From Auricularia sp. M13 (Eukaryota > Basidiomycota > Agaricomycetes > Auriculariales > Auriculariaceae), in assembly GCA_037042915.1 (NCBI GenBank), contig CM073198.1, positions 2,356,001 to 2,420,000 on the forward strand: a DNA stretch of 64,000 nt, in the 5' to 3' direction. Of this stretch, positions 34,965-45,797 are shown piece by piece (the stretch's first letter is position 1; every line of letters begins with the position of its first letter). Under the pieces are notes generated by a model. The model made no database searches and was not told the DNA's origin. It saw only the letters and a program-made list of their open reading frames with translations. The position numbers and the translations under genes are program-made.

Positions 34965-35771
34965 ATGGCCGCCCTCGCTGCCAGAATCGACCTCGACGCC
35001 GTGCCCGCCGTCGCCCAGCTGCCGACGCCCTCGCAGCGCCAGCAGAACCTGAACCTGCATGGCCCGGCGTTCATCCACTTTGCACAGACCCTGCGCGGCG
35101 GGCGCCAGCGCGAGGACGTCGTGCTGCTCGCCGACGTGATGGAGGACGTCAGCGGCTCGCGCCCGCAGTACTACATCCGCGACACCGAGGGCCGCGAGGT
35201 CCTGCTCAAGTTCGAGCTCGACAGCGACGCGACCGAGCGCCGCGTCGTCGAGGAGGTCTCCATCGGCGGCATGGTCGCCCTGCGCAACCCCCACGTGCAC
35301 CACTTCATGGACGGCTCCGTCGGTCTGCGCGTCGAGGAGGACGACATGCTCACCGGCTTCAAGGTGCGCTCGCCGCCGGACGCGGTGTCCAGCACATCCA
35401 CTCAACTGCCCGCAGGCGTTCGGCTGCTCCGTCGACAACTTCAGAAAGCTCAACGAGCGCCTCATGTACACGACCAGACACGCCCAGTGCGAGCAGTGCG
35501 GCACCGCCGACGGCAGGAGCCACTGTGCGGGCTGCATGTGCACGCGGTACTGCTCTCGGGTCAGTCCCATCCACCACGCTACCAGAGCCACGGCTAATGT
35601 GTCCACAGGAATGCCAGCAGCAGAGTGAGCCCATTGGGACTGCAACCCGCTCGATTGTGCTGACTCTAGACGCCCGCAGACTGGCGAACGCACAAGTACA
35701 CCTGCCGCATCCTGGCGACGCTGCGCGAATTCGACCTGGCCTTTCCCTCGCCCAGGCCGCCGCGATCATAG
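34965..35771 (+). CDS. MYND zinc-finger protein containing a 16-nt microexon
   Basis: ATG at 34965 (MAALAARIDLDAVPAVAQLP). The first exon encodes about 130 residues with LADVMEDVSGSRPQYYIRDT, LLKFELDSDATERRVVEEVS and VALRNPHVHHFMDGSVGLRV, a compact beta-rich domain I cannot name. Introns are 35364-35415, 35560-35608 and 35625-35679. After the first, the frame gives AFGCSVDNFRKLNERLMY and a MYND finger: CEQCGTADGRSHCAGCMCTR, then YCSR, then ECQQQ from an exon of only 16 nt (35609-35624), then NWRTHKYTC. All eight Cys/His ligands are present. It ends FDLAFPSPRPPRS with TAG at 35769-35771. MYND domains bind proline-rich peptides and serve as protein-interaction modules. The specific role is unknown. 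Confidence 0.85.
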
Positions 35772-36121
35772 ATGGATATCATCCTCCCGTAGATCACACT
35801 GACCACATCATTGTTGGGCCCATGTCCCCGCCGCGCGCTGCAGACCAGAGTCGGATGGATGGACGGCCGCTGATTTCATATTTTATTGCTGCGTGGGAGT
35901 TTCGTACAAGTATAGTATTCGTATATAACCGCTGTCGTCGCAATCGAACGTTTTCCTGTCACCGTGGCCGCCTGCGTCCAGTCCTCGGCGAAAGTGAGGG
36001 AGGGGCGAGCGGAGCTGGAAGTGTCCTGTGCCCGGCTTGCCATCCCCAATCCTCCCGTCCTGTCCTTTTTGACCTTGCACTATACCTCGTAATCCATCGC
36101 CCGAGTCCCCAAGCACCCACT
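35772..36121. promoter_or_regulatory. SED5 promoter and MYND-gene 3' flank
   Basis: About 0.35 kb. The AT-rich patch at 35876-35930 may lie in the SED5 core promoter. No gene is supported here. Confidence 0.4.
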
Positions 36122-37450
36122 ATGCCCGCCCAGGATCGCACCAACGAGTTCCGCGCCTGCGTGCAGAGCATCCGCTCGCGCTCCGCCGCTCCACGTCGCC
36201 AGCGCACGGCCCCGACGTCCAAGCGCAGCGAGTTCGCCAGCATGGCGTCCAACATCGGCAAGGACATCAGCGCCACCACCGTCAAGCTCGGCAAGCTCGC
36301 CCAACGTACGCCCTGCCGCACCCCTGCCCGCTTATCGCTGACGCCCGGCGCTCAGTGGCCAAGCGCAAGACGCTCTTTGACGACAAGCCTGTCGAAATCA
36401 GCGTGCGTCTGCCGTCTGCTGTCCGCTGTTCGCTCCTGGCTGACGGTACGGGTGGCTGGCAGGAATTGACATACATCATCAAGCAAGACATTGCCAACAT
36501 CAACAAGCAGATTGCGTCGCTGCAGGCCTATGTCAAGAGCCAGGGCCAGGGCAAGGCTGGCGCGCAGAAGCAGATAGAGGAGCACAACCACAACGTCGTC
36601 ATGCTGCTGCAGAACAAGCTGGCCGACACCAGCGTCGCCTTCAAGGACGTGCTCGAAATCCGCACCAAGGTCTGCCTGCCCCACCCATCTGCGCCTGGTG
36701 CTTACGCCGCCCGCAGAACATGAAAGAGTCCAAGGACCGCACAGAGCAGTTCATGTACTCCACGGCCGCAGCGGCGAACCAGGCTCCCGCAGGTGCGTTC
36801 TCGCGGTCTCGCCTCGCCTTGGGCGCCTGCTTATTTCCGGCTCAGGGAGCAGCTCGTTGCTGTACGCCCCGCGCGAGGCGTCCGACATCACGCGGCCCGG
36901 CTCGCGTGCCAGCTTCAAGGGCAAGGGCCGTGCGGACGCCGCCCACGCGGATGTGTTCGAGCTCGACATTGACGCCGTGGAGGAAGGCCGTGCGGGCGGC
37001 AGCGCGTACCAGCAGATGCAGCTGGTCGAGCAGCAGGTGCGTCATCTCGTGCCCATCCCTCCTAATTTAACGACTGTACCCGACGACTGACGCTGTGGGG
37101 CTGGCGGTTTAGGACACGTACATCCAGTCGCGATCCACGGCCATCGAGTCGATCGAAAGCACCATTGCGGAGCTCGGCCAGATCTTCCAGCAACTTGCGA
37201 CGATGGTCGCTGAGCAGCGCGAGACTGTGCAGCGCATTGACGCAGACACTGTCGACATTGCGAGCAACGTGAGCGGCGCGCAGCGGGAACTGCTCAAGTA
37301 CTATGCGAGCATCTCGAGCAACCGGTGGCTTATGCTCAAGATATTCGGCGTGCTCATCGTATTCGTGCGTTTTTTTTCTTGTCGTTCTTACGGGCTGGCA
37401 ACGATGGCTGATAATACGTGCAGTTCCTGGTGTTTATCCTTGTGTCGTAG
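36122..37450 (+). CDS. SED5: Syntaxin-5/Sed5 Qa-SNARE of the Golgi
   Basis: Qa-SNARE for ER-to-Golgi and intra-Golgi fusion, tail-anchored in the Golgi membrane. ATG is at 36122. The N-peptide block DRTNEFRACVQSIRSR matches Sed5 N-termini that bind the SM protein Sly1. The Habc region follows in pieces: KRSEFASMASNIGKDI, KRKTLFDDKPVEI, LTYIIKQDIANINKQIASLQ, EEHNHNVVMLLQNKLAD. After an RSG/S-rich linker the SNARE motif runs DTYIQSRSTAIESIESTIAE, LGQIFQQLATMVAEQ (zero-layer Gln in FQQLA) and VQRIDADTVDIASNVSGAQR. It then ends ELLKYYASISSNRWLMLKIF with a C-terminal hydrophobic anchor split by an intron, and TAG at 37448-37450. Six or so short introns. The match to yeast SGAQRELLKYF...SNRW is close. 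Confidence 0.95.
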
Positions 37451-37648
37451 ACTTGCATACCACGCGTGACTGAGCTCTCCACCCATGCTGCATTATTTCT
37501 CATTGGTGCATGTTCTGGACACTGTTATATATATGCTGGACATCCATACCTACAGTTCGTCGTTTTGCCATGCAAACTAGAAAGAGAGATAAGAGGGAAG
37601 TGAGGACGGAGAGATGAAGCTCGAAGTTCAGGATGGCGGCGAAGTGCC

Positions 37649-39644
37649 ATGCTGATGCGTACGCCGCGCCACACGGCTGTCTTGCGCATGATAAAAGTTG
37701 CTCGCAGTGCTCGAGGCCTTTCTCTTAGATCGCTTTCGCCGCCGCCGCCGCCGCTCGCGTTATCCAGGCACATTCGACCTCTGCAAGCAACGCGTCTTGC
37801 TGGAAGAACAGCGTTCCAGCAGCTGCAGCGACGATCTGTGTCCGGCGCGATGACTTCATTCAACTGGCAGCCAGACCAGATCACCAAGGCGCAGACGAGC
37901 AAGGTCGGTCGGTCTAGCGCGTTACCATGGATAGGAGCTTACGGTGCTCCTGTCATGGTGCGCGTAGGTTTTGGTGTTTGGCTCGGGCAACTTTGGCTCG
38001 TGTCTTGCGGACCATCTCGCGGTGCGTAGGGCGTCCTGCAGCCAGCTCGCAGCCGGTTCTGACTGTTCGGGAAGGACTCGGAGCATAAGGTGTACCTTTG
38101 GGGACGCGATGAGGACGTCGTTGAGGCGCTGAACACGACGCATCGCAATCCGCGATACTTGACGGTGTGTGCGGCGCGCGAGCTTCGACGGCGCTGACGC
38201 GCGCAGGACCATGTGTTCCCGGAGGGTCTGGTGGCTATTGGGCCCGAGCTGCCCGACGCCGAGCTGCTGCGCTCGGTCGACGTGCTGCTCTTTGCGATCC
38301 CGACCCAGGGCGTGCGGTGGGTTGTTTGCCAGTGCTCGTGCAAATCTGACGCAGACCTTGGGCGTAGGGAGACGCTGACGGCGATACACAGCAAGCTGGA
38401 CGTGAACAACCTGCCGCTGCTCATCTTCGTCAACAAGGGCATCGAGCGCGGCACCAACGCGCTCACGCTCGAGATCATCGCCGACACGTGCGGGCCCGAC
38501 GTTGCGCGCGTTAGCACGTTCATTGTGCGTTCCTTTTCTTATCTGAGCTGGTTTCATGCGTTGGCTGAGTACTTATGCGCTGGGCAGTCTGGCCCGAGTT
38601 TCGCCAAAGAAAGTGCGCCCGTGCCTTGGCCTTGCTTCTGTGGCGCGGGATCTAATCACGAACAAAAACTCCAGTCGTGCAGCGGCAGCCAACGTCGGTC
38701 ACCGTCTGCTCGCTCTCGAGGGAGCACGCGGAGCGGGCCTCGCTTGTGTTCCACCAGCCGTGGTTCCGCTGGTGCGCCGGGCGTTATCCTCGGAGGGCGC
38801 GGATGCTCATGCGCCCGCAGCTACACCGGCGACGATCCGATCGGTGTCGAGCTGTCCGGCGCGTTGAAGAATGTCTATGCGATTGCGACGGGCATGGTCG
38901 CAGGCCTGGGCTTCGACCAGAACGCGCGCGCCGGTGCGTACCCCGTTTTTTATTCTATTTTCCAGCATACATTTCACGTGGGGGAGCTGACCGAGCTGAC
39001 ATATTATGCGCGTTCCGGTGCCACCCGCTCGTACACGCTTTCACATTCACCGATCGCGACGCCAACTCTCCGCGGGCCTCTCACGGTGTACAGCATGCAT
39101 CACGCGCAGCCTCGCCGAGATGACCAAGATCGGGACGTCGTATGGCGCGTCGCCGCTTACGTTCCTCTCGCTGGCCGGTGTCGGGGACCTGTTTCTCACG
39201 TGCAGTTCCTCGACGTCGCGTAACTACACGGTCGGCTACAGGCTGGGCAAGGGCGAGGCGCTCGACCACATTCTTGAGACGCTCGGGAGCGTGGCGGAGG
39301 GCGTGAGCACGGCGGAGGGATGTATGGCAATCATCGAGGAGCTGGGCGTCAAGGCGTCAATTGCTGCTGGGGTAAGCGCAGGCGAGAGTGTTGCGATGGT
39401 CTGACTGGATTGTGCAGGTGTATAATATACTGTACAAAGGTGCGTCTGCGGGCGCCGAGACGCCGCGCCGACCCGACGCGTCTGAGACTGACGCGTGCGC
39501 TCCCGGACAGGCGCCGACGTGACCGAAGTGGCAAAACGCCTCCTGCTGCAGCCGGCGGGCATCGAGCTGGACCTGCCGACGGTCGGCGAGCCCGCGCGGC
39601 GGCTGCTGGCGAAGCTGGGGATGGAGCACGTCCAGAGGACATGA
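37649..39644 (+). CDS. GPD1: NAD-dependent glycerol-3-phosphate dehydrogenase
   Basis: Reduces dihydroxyacetone phosphate to glycerol-3-phosphate, for glycerolipid and osmolyte (glycerol) synthesis and NADH balance. The first ATG (37649) gives a 67-residue leader rich in Arg and Ser with no acidic residue ([18 protein letters not shown]), typical of a mitochondrial presequence. An in-frame ATG at 37850 ([15 protein letters not shown]) would give the cytosolic form. After an intron comes [18 protein letters not shown] (Rossmann GxGxxG), then [58 protein letters not shown] with the catalytic Lys in [36 protein letters not shown] and [12 protein letters not shown]. It ends [12 protein letters not shown] with TGA at 39642-39644. 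About eight introns. Domain order and motifs are complete. Confidence 0.94.
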
Positions 39645-39915
39645 GTCGCAGACGGGTGCAGGGGTAATCACGGAACCGGCGCGCGCACTCCGATCGGCCG
39701 CGTCAGGAGGGACCGTGTCGTGTACACACTTTTTTTGGAGTTCCGCTGAAAAAAACGGGCGGCGGACGCTGTTCCGACTTTGTTGCTCCCTTTTCTCTGT
39801 CCTCTGACACGAGCTCTCTCGCGCCCGCGCCCCCGTCGTCGCTGCCAGTGCCGCCGCGCGTGCGCGAGTTCGATCCTTCCCGGCGCCGCCGCTTTTCCGC
39901 CGTCTGCTGCTCGCT

Positions 39916-42186
39916 ATGGTCTCTGCGCTCTGGAAGGCCTGTGCCTCGGGCGACGCGGCCCTGGTCGCCGACCTGCTCAAGGAGGCCACGTCCGTCGACA
40001 TCGAGGTCAAAGGTGGGCGCCATCGCGCGCGCGGCGTCGCTTGAGCGCTGACCGCGCCGCCAGACCATACCGGCGTCACGCCTCTGATCCAGGCGATTCG
40101 CCACGGCCACGTCCAGGTCGTCAGCATCCTGCTCGAGCACGGTACATCGATTTTCCCCGCGCTAGGCTGGGCTGCTGACGCTTTTGCCAGGCGCGGACCC
40201 GGCCAACGGCTCGAGCTCTGGGCGGCCTGAAAACTACACCAGCGAGCCGGCCATCCTCGAGCTGCTGTCTGCCGCCGTGGCCAAGCACGCACAGGCCCAG
40301 GCGCAGGCCCAAACCGCGCCGACGCAGCAGCCCGCGGCGCCGTACCCCGCGCCGTACGGTCCGGAGGGCTACGCTTACGACCCCGCCCACGACCCCAACG
40401 CCCAAAAGGCCTACTACGGCCCGCCGGTCCCGATGCCCTACGCGCCGTACCCGTATCCGGTCCAGTCGCCCGACGGCGCGCCCCCGCCCAACGGCGCCCC
40501 GCCCGTCGCCTATTACCCCATGCCGCCCCCGCCGCCCCAGGGTCCGCAGCCGGAGCAATCCGCCGACGGCGCCCAGCCAGGCAACCACCTCCCGCCGCTG
40601 CATGTCACCCGCGGCATCCCCTGCAGGTGCGCGCGCCCGATTCCCCTGAACGCGTCGAATCGAGATTCTCATGTCGCCAATCACATTGCAGGTATTTCCC
40701 CGCGTGCAGGTACGGCTCTGCCTGCATGTTCTTGCACCCGCAGACCCCGTACTTCCCGGGTCCGCTGCCGCCGCCCGCCCAGTACCCACCGCCGCCGCAG
40801 CAGTTCGACCAGCAGATGTCGCCCCAGGCCTATCCGCAGGCTTACTACCCGGTTCCTCCGGGCGCTTACCCGCCCCCGCCGCCTGGCATGGTAGGCTCCC
40901 CGCACTCGCACCCTACCTCGCCGCGTCCCATGGTTCCTGGACACTCTAGGGCTCCGTCCGAGATGATCTCGCCACTTGCTGTGCCTCCGGCGCTGCCGCC
41001 TGTGCCCGTGTATGTCCCAACGCCGATGTCTCCTTACGGCGTCCAGCACGGCCTCCCGCCGATGGGAATGGTCCCTGGGCCTGGCATGATGTCTTCTCCG
41101 CCGGCCATGGCTTCGCCGCAGATGTTCCCGTCTACGGCGCCGATGGGACCGGCTCAGCTGCCACCGCTGAGCCCGTACCACCCGCGACGAGACTCGATCA
41201 GCTCGTACCACCCTGAGTTCACGTCTCCGGTGATGAACGCTGGGGATGGCATGGTGCCCAAGTCGCCTCTCACGCTGGGCATGACCATGGACGGATACCC
41301 GGGCGGGCCTCATCATGCGCGGGACGGGAGTGTTCACCACCGTCGAGGCGGTCGCCCGAGTATCTCGGGCGGACGTGGCAAGCCGCCGTGCCTGTTCTTC
41401 CCCTCGGGCCGTTGTCGCAACGGGTGAGTAATCTTTACGTATCGGCCAGTGGCGGGCGTCCGCGTCCGCGGCCTTGTGCGCGCCCCGTGAGAAACTCTGC
41501 TGATGCAGCCTCTGTTTTTGCAAACCTTTAGGGACCAGTGCCGCTTCCCGCACGTCATGCCCGCCGACGGGGCATCGCCGGGTACCCCTTCCTCGCGATT
41601 AAACAAGTCGCGGGGATCGATGGGAAGCATCGAGTCCAAGCTCGCGAATCTTGGCTTACGCGATGTAAGGACGCCCTTCTCGTTCATCGATGATGATGCA
41701 CCACATGCAGCCACTGACGACTCGGCCCCCGTACAGGATGCCGGTGCGCCTAACGGCCAGAAAGTGAACGGCTTCGGTGACGGACACTTTAATGGCAATG
41801 GCAATGGCCATTTCAACGGCAACGGTCGCGGCGCGTTCAATGGCGCCCGCGGCACAGGCATCAAGCGCTCGCCTCCGAAGCCGCCTCAGCGCGTCCCCGT
41901 CGCTGAGGATTTCCCCGTCCTCAGCGGGACCAAGACCCCACCGCAGCAGCCCAACGGCCACGCGAACGGGACCCTCACCCCGAACGGACCCACCGCAGCG
42001 CAGGTGCTGCGCGCCCCGCCGCCCGCTCAAAAGTCTGCGGCCACTCCTGATCTGCCAAAAGTGCGTTGTTATGCTGCTTTTTGTGGACATGAGGAGATGC
42101 TCAACGGTTCGCAGGCTCCCGCCGATGGCGAAGCCGCAGGAAAACCCCTCGAGGCCGTTACCCAGGAGGTTCCCGTCTCGGCTTGA
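39916..42186 (+). CDS. Ankyrin plus tandem CCCH zinc-finger protein, probable RNA-binding
   Basis: ATG at 39916 (MVSALWKACASGDAALVADL). One or two ankyrin repeats follow across introns: DHTGVTPLIQAIRHGHVQVV, SILLEHGADPANG. A long Pro/Gln/Tyr-rich linker leads to the first CCCH finger, CRYFPACRYGSACMFLH (C-x5-C-x5-C-x3-H). After another Pro/Met-rich stretch comes a second finger, CLFFPSGRCRNG/DQCRFPH (C-x7-C-x5-C-x3-H), split by an intron. The remainder contains KLANLGLRDVRTPFSF and an NGNGHFNGNG run, and ends EAVTQEVPVSA with TGA at 42184-42186. The stretch CYAAFCGHEEMLNG near 42063-42116 is probably a 54-nt intron, since GTGCGT...CGCAG borders it and the frame continues either way. CCCH pairs bind AU-rich or structured RNA, and ANK-CCCH layouts are known from plant mRNA-turnover proteins. 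A role in mRNA control is inferred. Confidence 0.82.
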
Positions 42187-42657
42187 ACATTGTAGCCAGC
42201 GAGTTTTGTTCCTCCTCCCACTTTTACTTTTTTTTTTTGCACTTTCTTCGACCGCTAGATGCCGTGTAGTTGGACCGTCGCTGACCATTCCCCCGAGCTG
42301 CCCCGATTGCCCTCGTCGTCGTCATGTTTTGACCGCTCTCCTCTGCTCCTCGTCGCTGATCATCTCTCATCCCCTCTCTATCTTGTCCTCCGATCTTCTT
42401 GGCTCATTCCTTTTCAAGGTTTGGATTGTTCGTACCCGGTTGTTGCATCATCTCGCGTCCCATCCCTTAGTTATTTTCCTCCCCCGGCGCGCAGATTGAA
42501 GGGCTGCGCTGGAGGAGCCTATTGCATGTCATGTGTTTGCACCATATGTCCTACCAGTCTGCGTCCACGTCTCGGTATGTTCCTCTTGTCGCATCTCATC
42601 TAACCAGTAGCATCTACAACAAAAAGCAATGTGTCGATATTTATTCCGTGACAATGC
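42187..42657. terminator. Convergent 3' ends of the ANK-CCCH gene and ADE5,7
   Basis: About 470 bp between two stop codons facing each other. T-rich runs on the plus strand (about 42227-42238) fit a 3' untranslated region. No gene is supported. Confidence 0.45.
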
Positions 42658-45456
42658 TCAGATCCATGACTGCATGGATCGCATTTCCACGCCTTTTCCG
42701 GGGATAATACCTCCAATGGTGTAAACCTCAGCTTCGCCCGAATTCCGTAAAGCAGTAATGGTAGCGTCTACGTTGTCTTCCGCCACGACCAGTACCATGC
42801 CGATGCCGTTGTTGAACGTGCGGGCCATTTCAGCAGGTGCAACGTCTCCGTGCCGCTTCAAGAAAGAAAAGATGGGTGGGAAGGGCCAAGACGATGCATC
42901 GACAAAGCAGCCCAGCCCCTCCGGCAGAACACGAGGGATGTTTTCGGTGAACCCCCCGCCAGTGATGTGGGCCATACCTTTGATAAGCCCACGACGCACC
43001 GCGGGCAGTAGTTGTTTGACGTAGATGCGCGTCGGTTCCAAAAGCTCGCGTCCAAGGGTTCGTTTGGGATCCCAATCGCAGGGCGAATCGTAGGTCGACC
43101 CGCTTCGCGGGACAATTTTGCGGATCAAGGAAAATCCGTTCGAGTGAACGCCGGACGACGCCAGACCGAGCAGAACATCTCCGGGTTGAATGTTCGGCTG
43201 CGGCAGGAGGCCGTCGCGCTCGACGGCCCCGACAGCAAAACCAGCAACATCGTAGTCGTCTGATCCAGTATAAGCGAGCAAAACAAGTAAATGCACGCGA
43301 ACTTGCCTTCTTTGTACATCCCGGGCATTTCAGCCGTCTCGCCACCAATGAGTGCGCAGCCAGACAAGCGACAACCTTCCGCAACACCCTTGACGACTTG
43401 AGCCGCAACCTCAACATTCAATTTGCTGCATCCGTAATAATCCAAAAAGTAGAGGGGTTCGGCCCCTTGCACGATTAGGTCGTTGACGGACATTGCAACG
43501 AGGTCGATGCCTGTTGATGTCAGCCGTGAATCTCCCCGAATGCGAGACAGCAAACCTATAGTATCGTGCACACCAATGGCTGCAGCAACAAGGAGCTTGG
43601 TGCCCACTCCATCCGTCCCACTGACAAGGACTGGATCCTTGAATCCGGCAGCTTTGAGATCAAAGGCGCCGCCAAAACCACCGATCGTGCCATCTGCCCC
43701 GGGTCGCTTCGTCGACCGAACAAATGGCTTGATAGTCTCGACCAATGCATTACCGGCGTCGACCGACACGCCGGCCTGAGCGTAGGTCAAACTTTCGTTC
43801 GACTGCTTCGTGGAGTTTGCGCCGAGGGCACTACATAGCCCATTAGCTATTTCAAATCTGACCTCCTGCTGTCTGGCATACCGATGTGCGATATCCCGTC
43901 GGAACGTCTTCCCTTCGAAGTCAATCTGGTCGACACCAGCGTATGCGCGAGAAAGGGCCTCCTCTACCGTCGCGGCAGATGCAGAAACAACAAGCACACG
44001 GCCCCCGGCGGTAACAAGTTGCCCGTTGTTCAGGGCGGTCCCGGCGTGGAATACCGTCACGCCTGCACGTATTAAATGAGAACAATAGTAGATACGAATA
44101 TTAACGACCAACCTGGAGGAAGTGTGCCAAATTTTATGGGAACGCCGCTTCGATACGATGCTGGGTACCCGGCGGACGCCAGCACTACTGACACGGCAAA
44201 CTCATTGCGGATGCCGAGCGTTACGGAGTCCAAACGGCGCTCAGCGCAAGCCTGTTGAACGTTAAAAATTGTATATAGTCTCGTGAAGTGGTACAGACCA
44301 GAAATATTTCAGCCAGATCAGTCTGTTCGTCTAGCAGCAACATAAGGGCTTCCGTTTCTGGATCCCCAAAGCGAACATTGTATTCCAGGACCTTGGGACC
44401 GGTGGAAGTCAGGATGAATCCCGTGAATAGAAGACCAACAAAAGGAAACCCTACGAGGCGCTCAGCTTGGGATGTCCGAGCATCGAAAAGTAGGGATGTA
44501 TACCTTCTCGCCGCATTCCGGTGATTGTTGGAACGAGGCACTGGTCCAGTATGCGTTTTGTAATGTCGGGTGTAGCTGCGGGAGCAGGAGCATACGCGCC
44601 CATGCCACCTGTGTTGGGTCCCACGTCCCCCTCGCCAATTCGCTTGTGATCCTGGGCGGCGGGCAGCGGCAAGACAGTATAACCATCGGAGAACGCAAGG
44701 ACGGATAACTCGGGGCCTTCAAGGAATTCCTCGATGACAACGGTCTCTCCTGCACAATCTTTAGGTACAAGTGACGATAGATGCAGGATACTCACCGGCT
44801 GATCCAAAGGCGTTTGCTACCATTATTTGCTGTAGTCCTGCCTCGGTTTCGGCCAGGTTTTCGGGAACGAGCACGCCTTTACCAGCGGCAAGCCCGCTGG
44901 CTTTGAGGACGACTCTATGCCCGCATGTGCGCACGTATTCTAGTGCCTTATCGTATTCAGATGCCCTGAAGATCTTATAGGCCGCGGTGGGAATTGTGTG
45001 CCTGTTCATGAAGTCTTTTGCGAAGGACTTGGAGCCCTCCATACGCGCAGCTTTCGCGGATGGCCCGAAAACCGGAATGCCAACTGTTTTTTACAGTGAA
45101 GCCGTGCGCGCGGGTGAGTGGGATTGAACATGCCCTTGCGGAAATGCTGCTCGATGCCATCGACGAGAGGCTGCTCTGGGCCTGGAACGACCAGATTAAC
45201 CTAGGAAAACTGGGTTATGGCTCCCGTAAAGCCAAGACAGTCCTGTGCGTACGTCGTTCTGGACCGCGTGCTGCACTAGGGCGGCAAAGTCGCCAGCAGG
45301 GATGTTGATTGTCAGCGCCTTCTCAGGGAGAGCCGTGCCGCCGTTTCCAGGGGCAATCCAGACTTGGGATACCCTGGGCGACTGCACGAGCTTCCAGGCT
45401 AGCGCATGCTCACGCCCACCGGCCCCGATTACCAGGATTCGAAGGGTGTCAGCCAT
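42658..45456 (-). CDS. ADE5,7: Bifunctional GARS-AIRS (phosphoribosylamine-glycine ligase / AIR synthetase)
   Basis: Catalyses steps 2 and 5 of de novo purine synthesis in the cytosol. ATG is at 45456; I chose [20 protein letters not shown] over the upstream non-ATG frame. GARS half: [80 protein letters not shown], and [19 protein letters not shown] with metal-binding Glu and Asn. AIRS half: [126 protein letters not shown] and [15 protein letters not shown]. It ends EMRSMQSWI with TGA at 42658-42660. The fusion order is the normal fungal one, with all signature motifs intact. It diverges from the flavin monooxygenase gene. Confidence 0.96.
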
Positions 45457-45797
45457 GCGAGCAGACCAGGGAAAGATAGGGGCGTCTGTCGGTCTTTGAA
45501 CCCATTCCAAACTTCGGGCGCATCCGGGCCAATCTTCCGAACTATCCTGTATCCCAAAGTGCGACTGAAACTGTCCTCAGCCACATCGAGAGCCGGATAG
45601 TGAGCGCACAATGGCGTCTAACCTCTTCGGAAGCCATATGCGGCGTGCCCTGCGTAATGTGCTTACCGGTCTCTCCTCGGCTATCTTGCGGCTACTTACA
45701 TTGTCCGGCGATTTGCCCATCAGTTAGCCCCGGTTCTCCTCGTGCGGCGCGCTATAATAACAATGCTGCTGCGTTCTCATCCTTCACGTCTACCCCG
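45457..45797. promoter_or_regulatory. Divergent promoter of ADE5,7 and the flavin monooxygenase
   Basis: About 340 bp between start codons facing apart. No gene of its own and no motif I can name. Confidence 0.45.

Noticed and set aside
34905-35693. 262-codon minus-strand frame over the MYND gene
   Set aside because: The plus strand gives a complete MYND finger after splicing; the minus frame is His/Val/Ala-rich with no motif.
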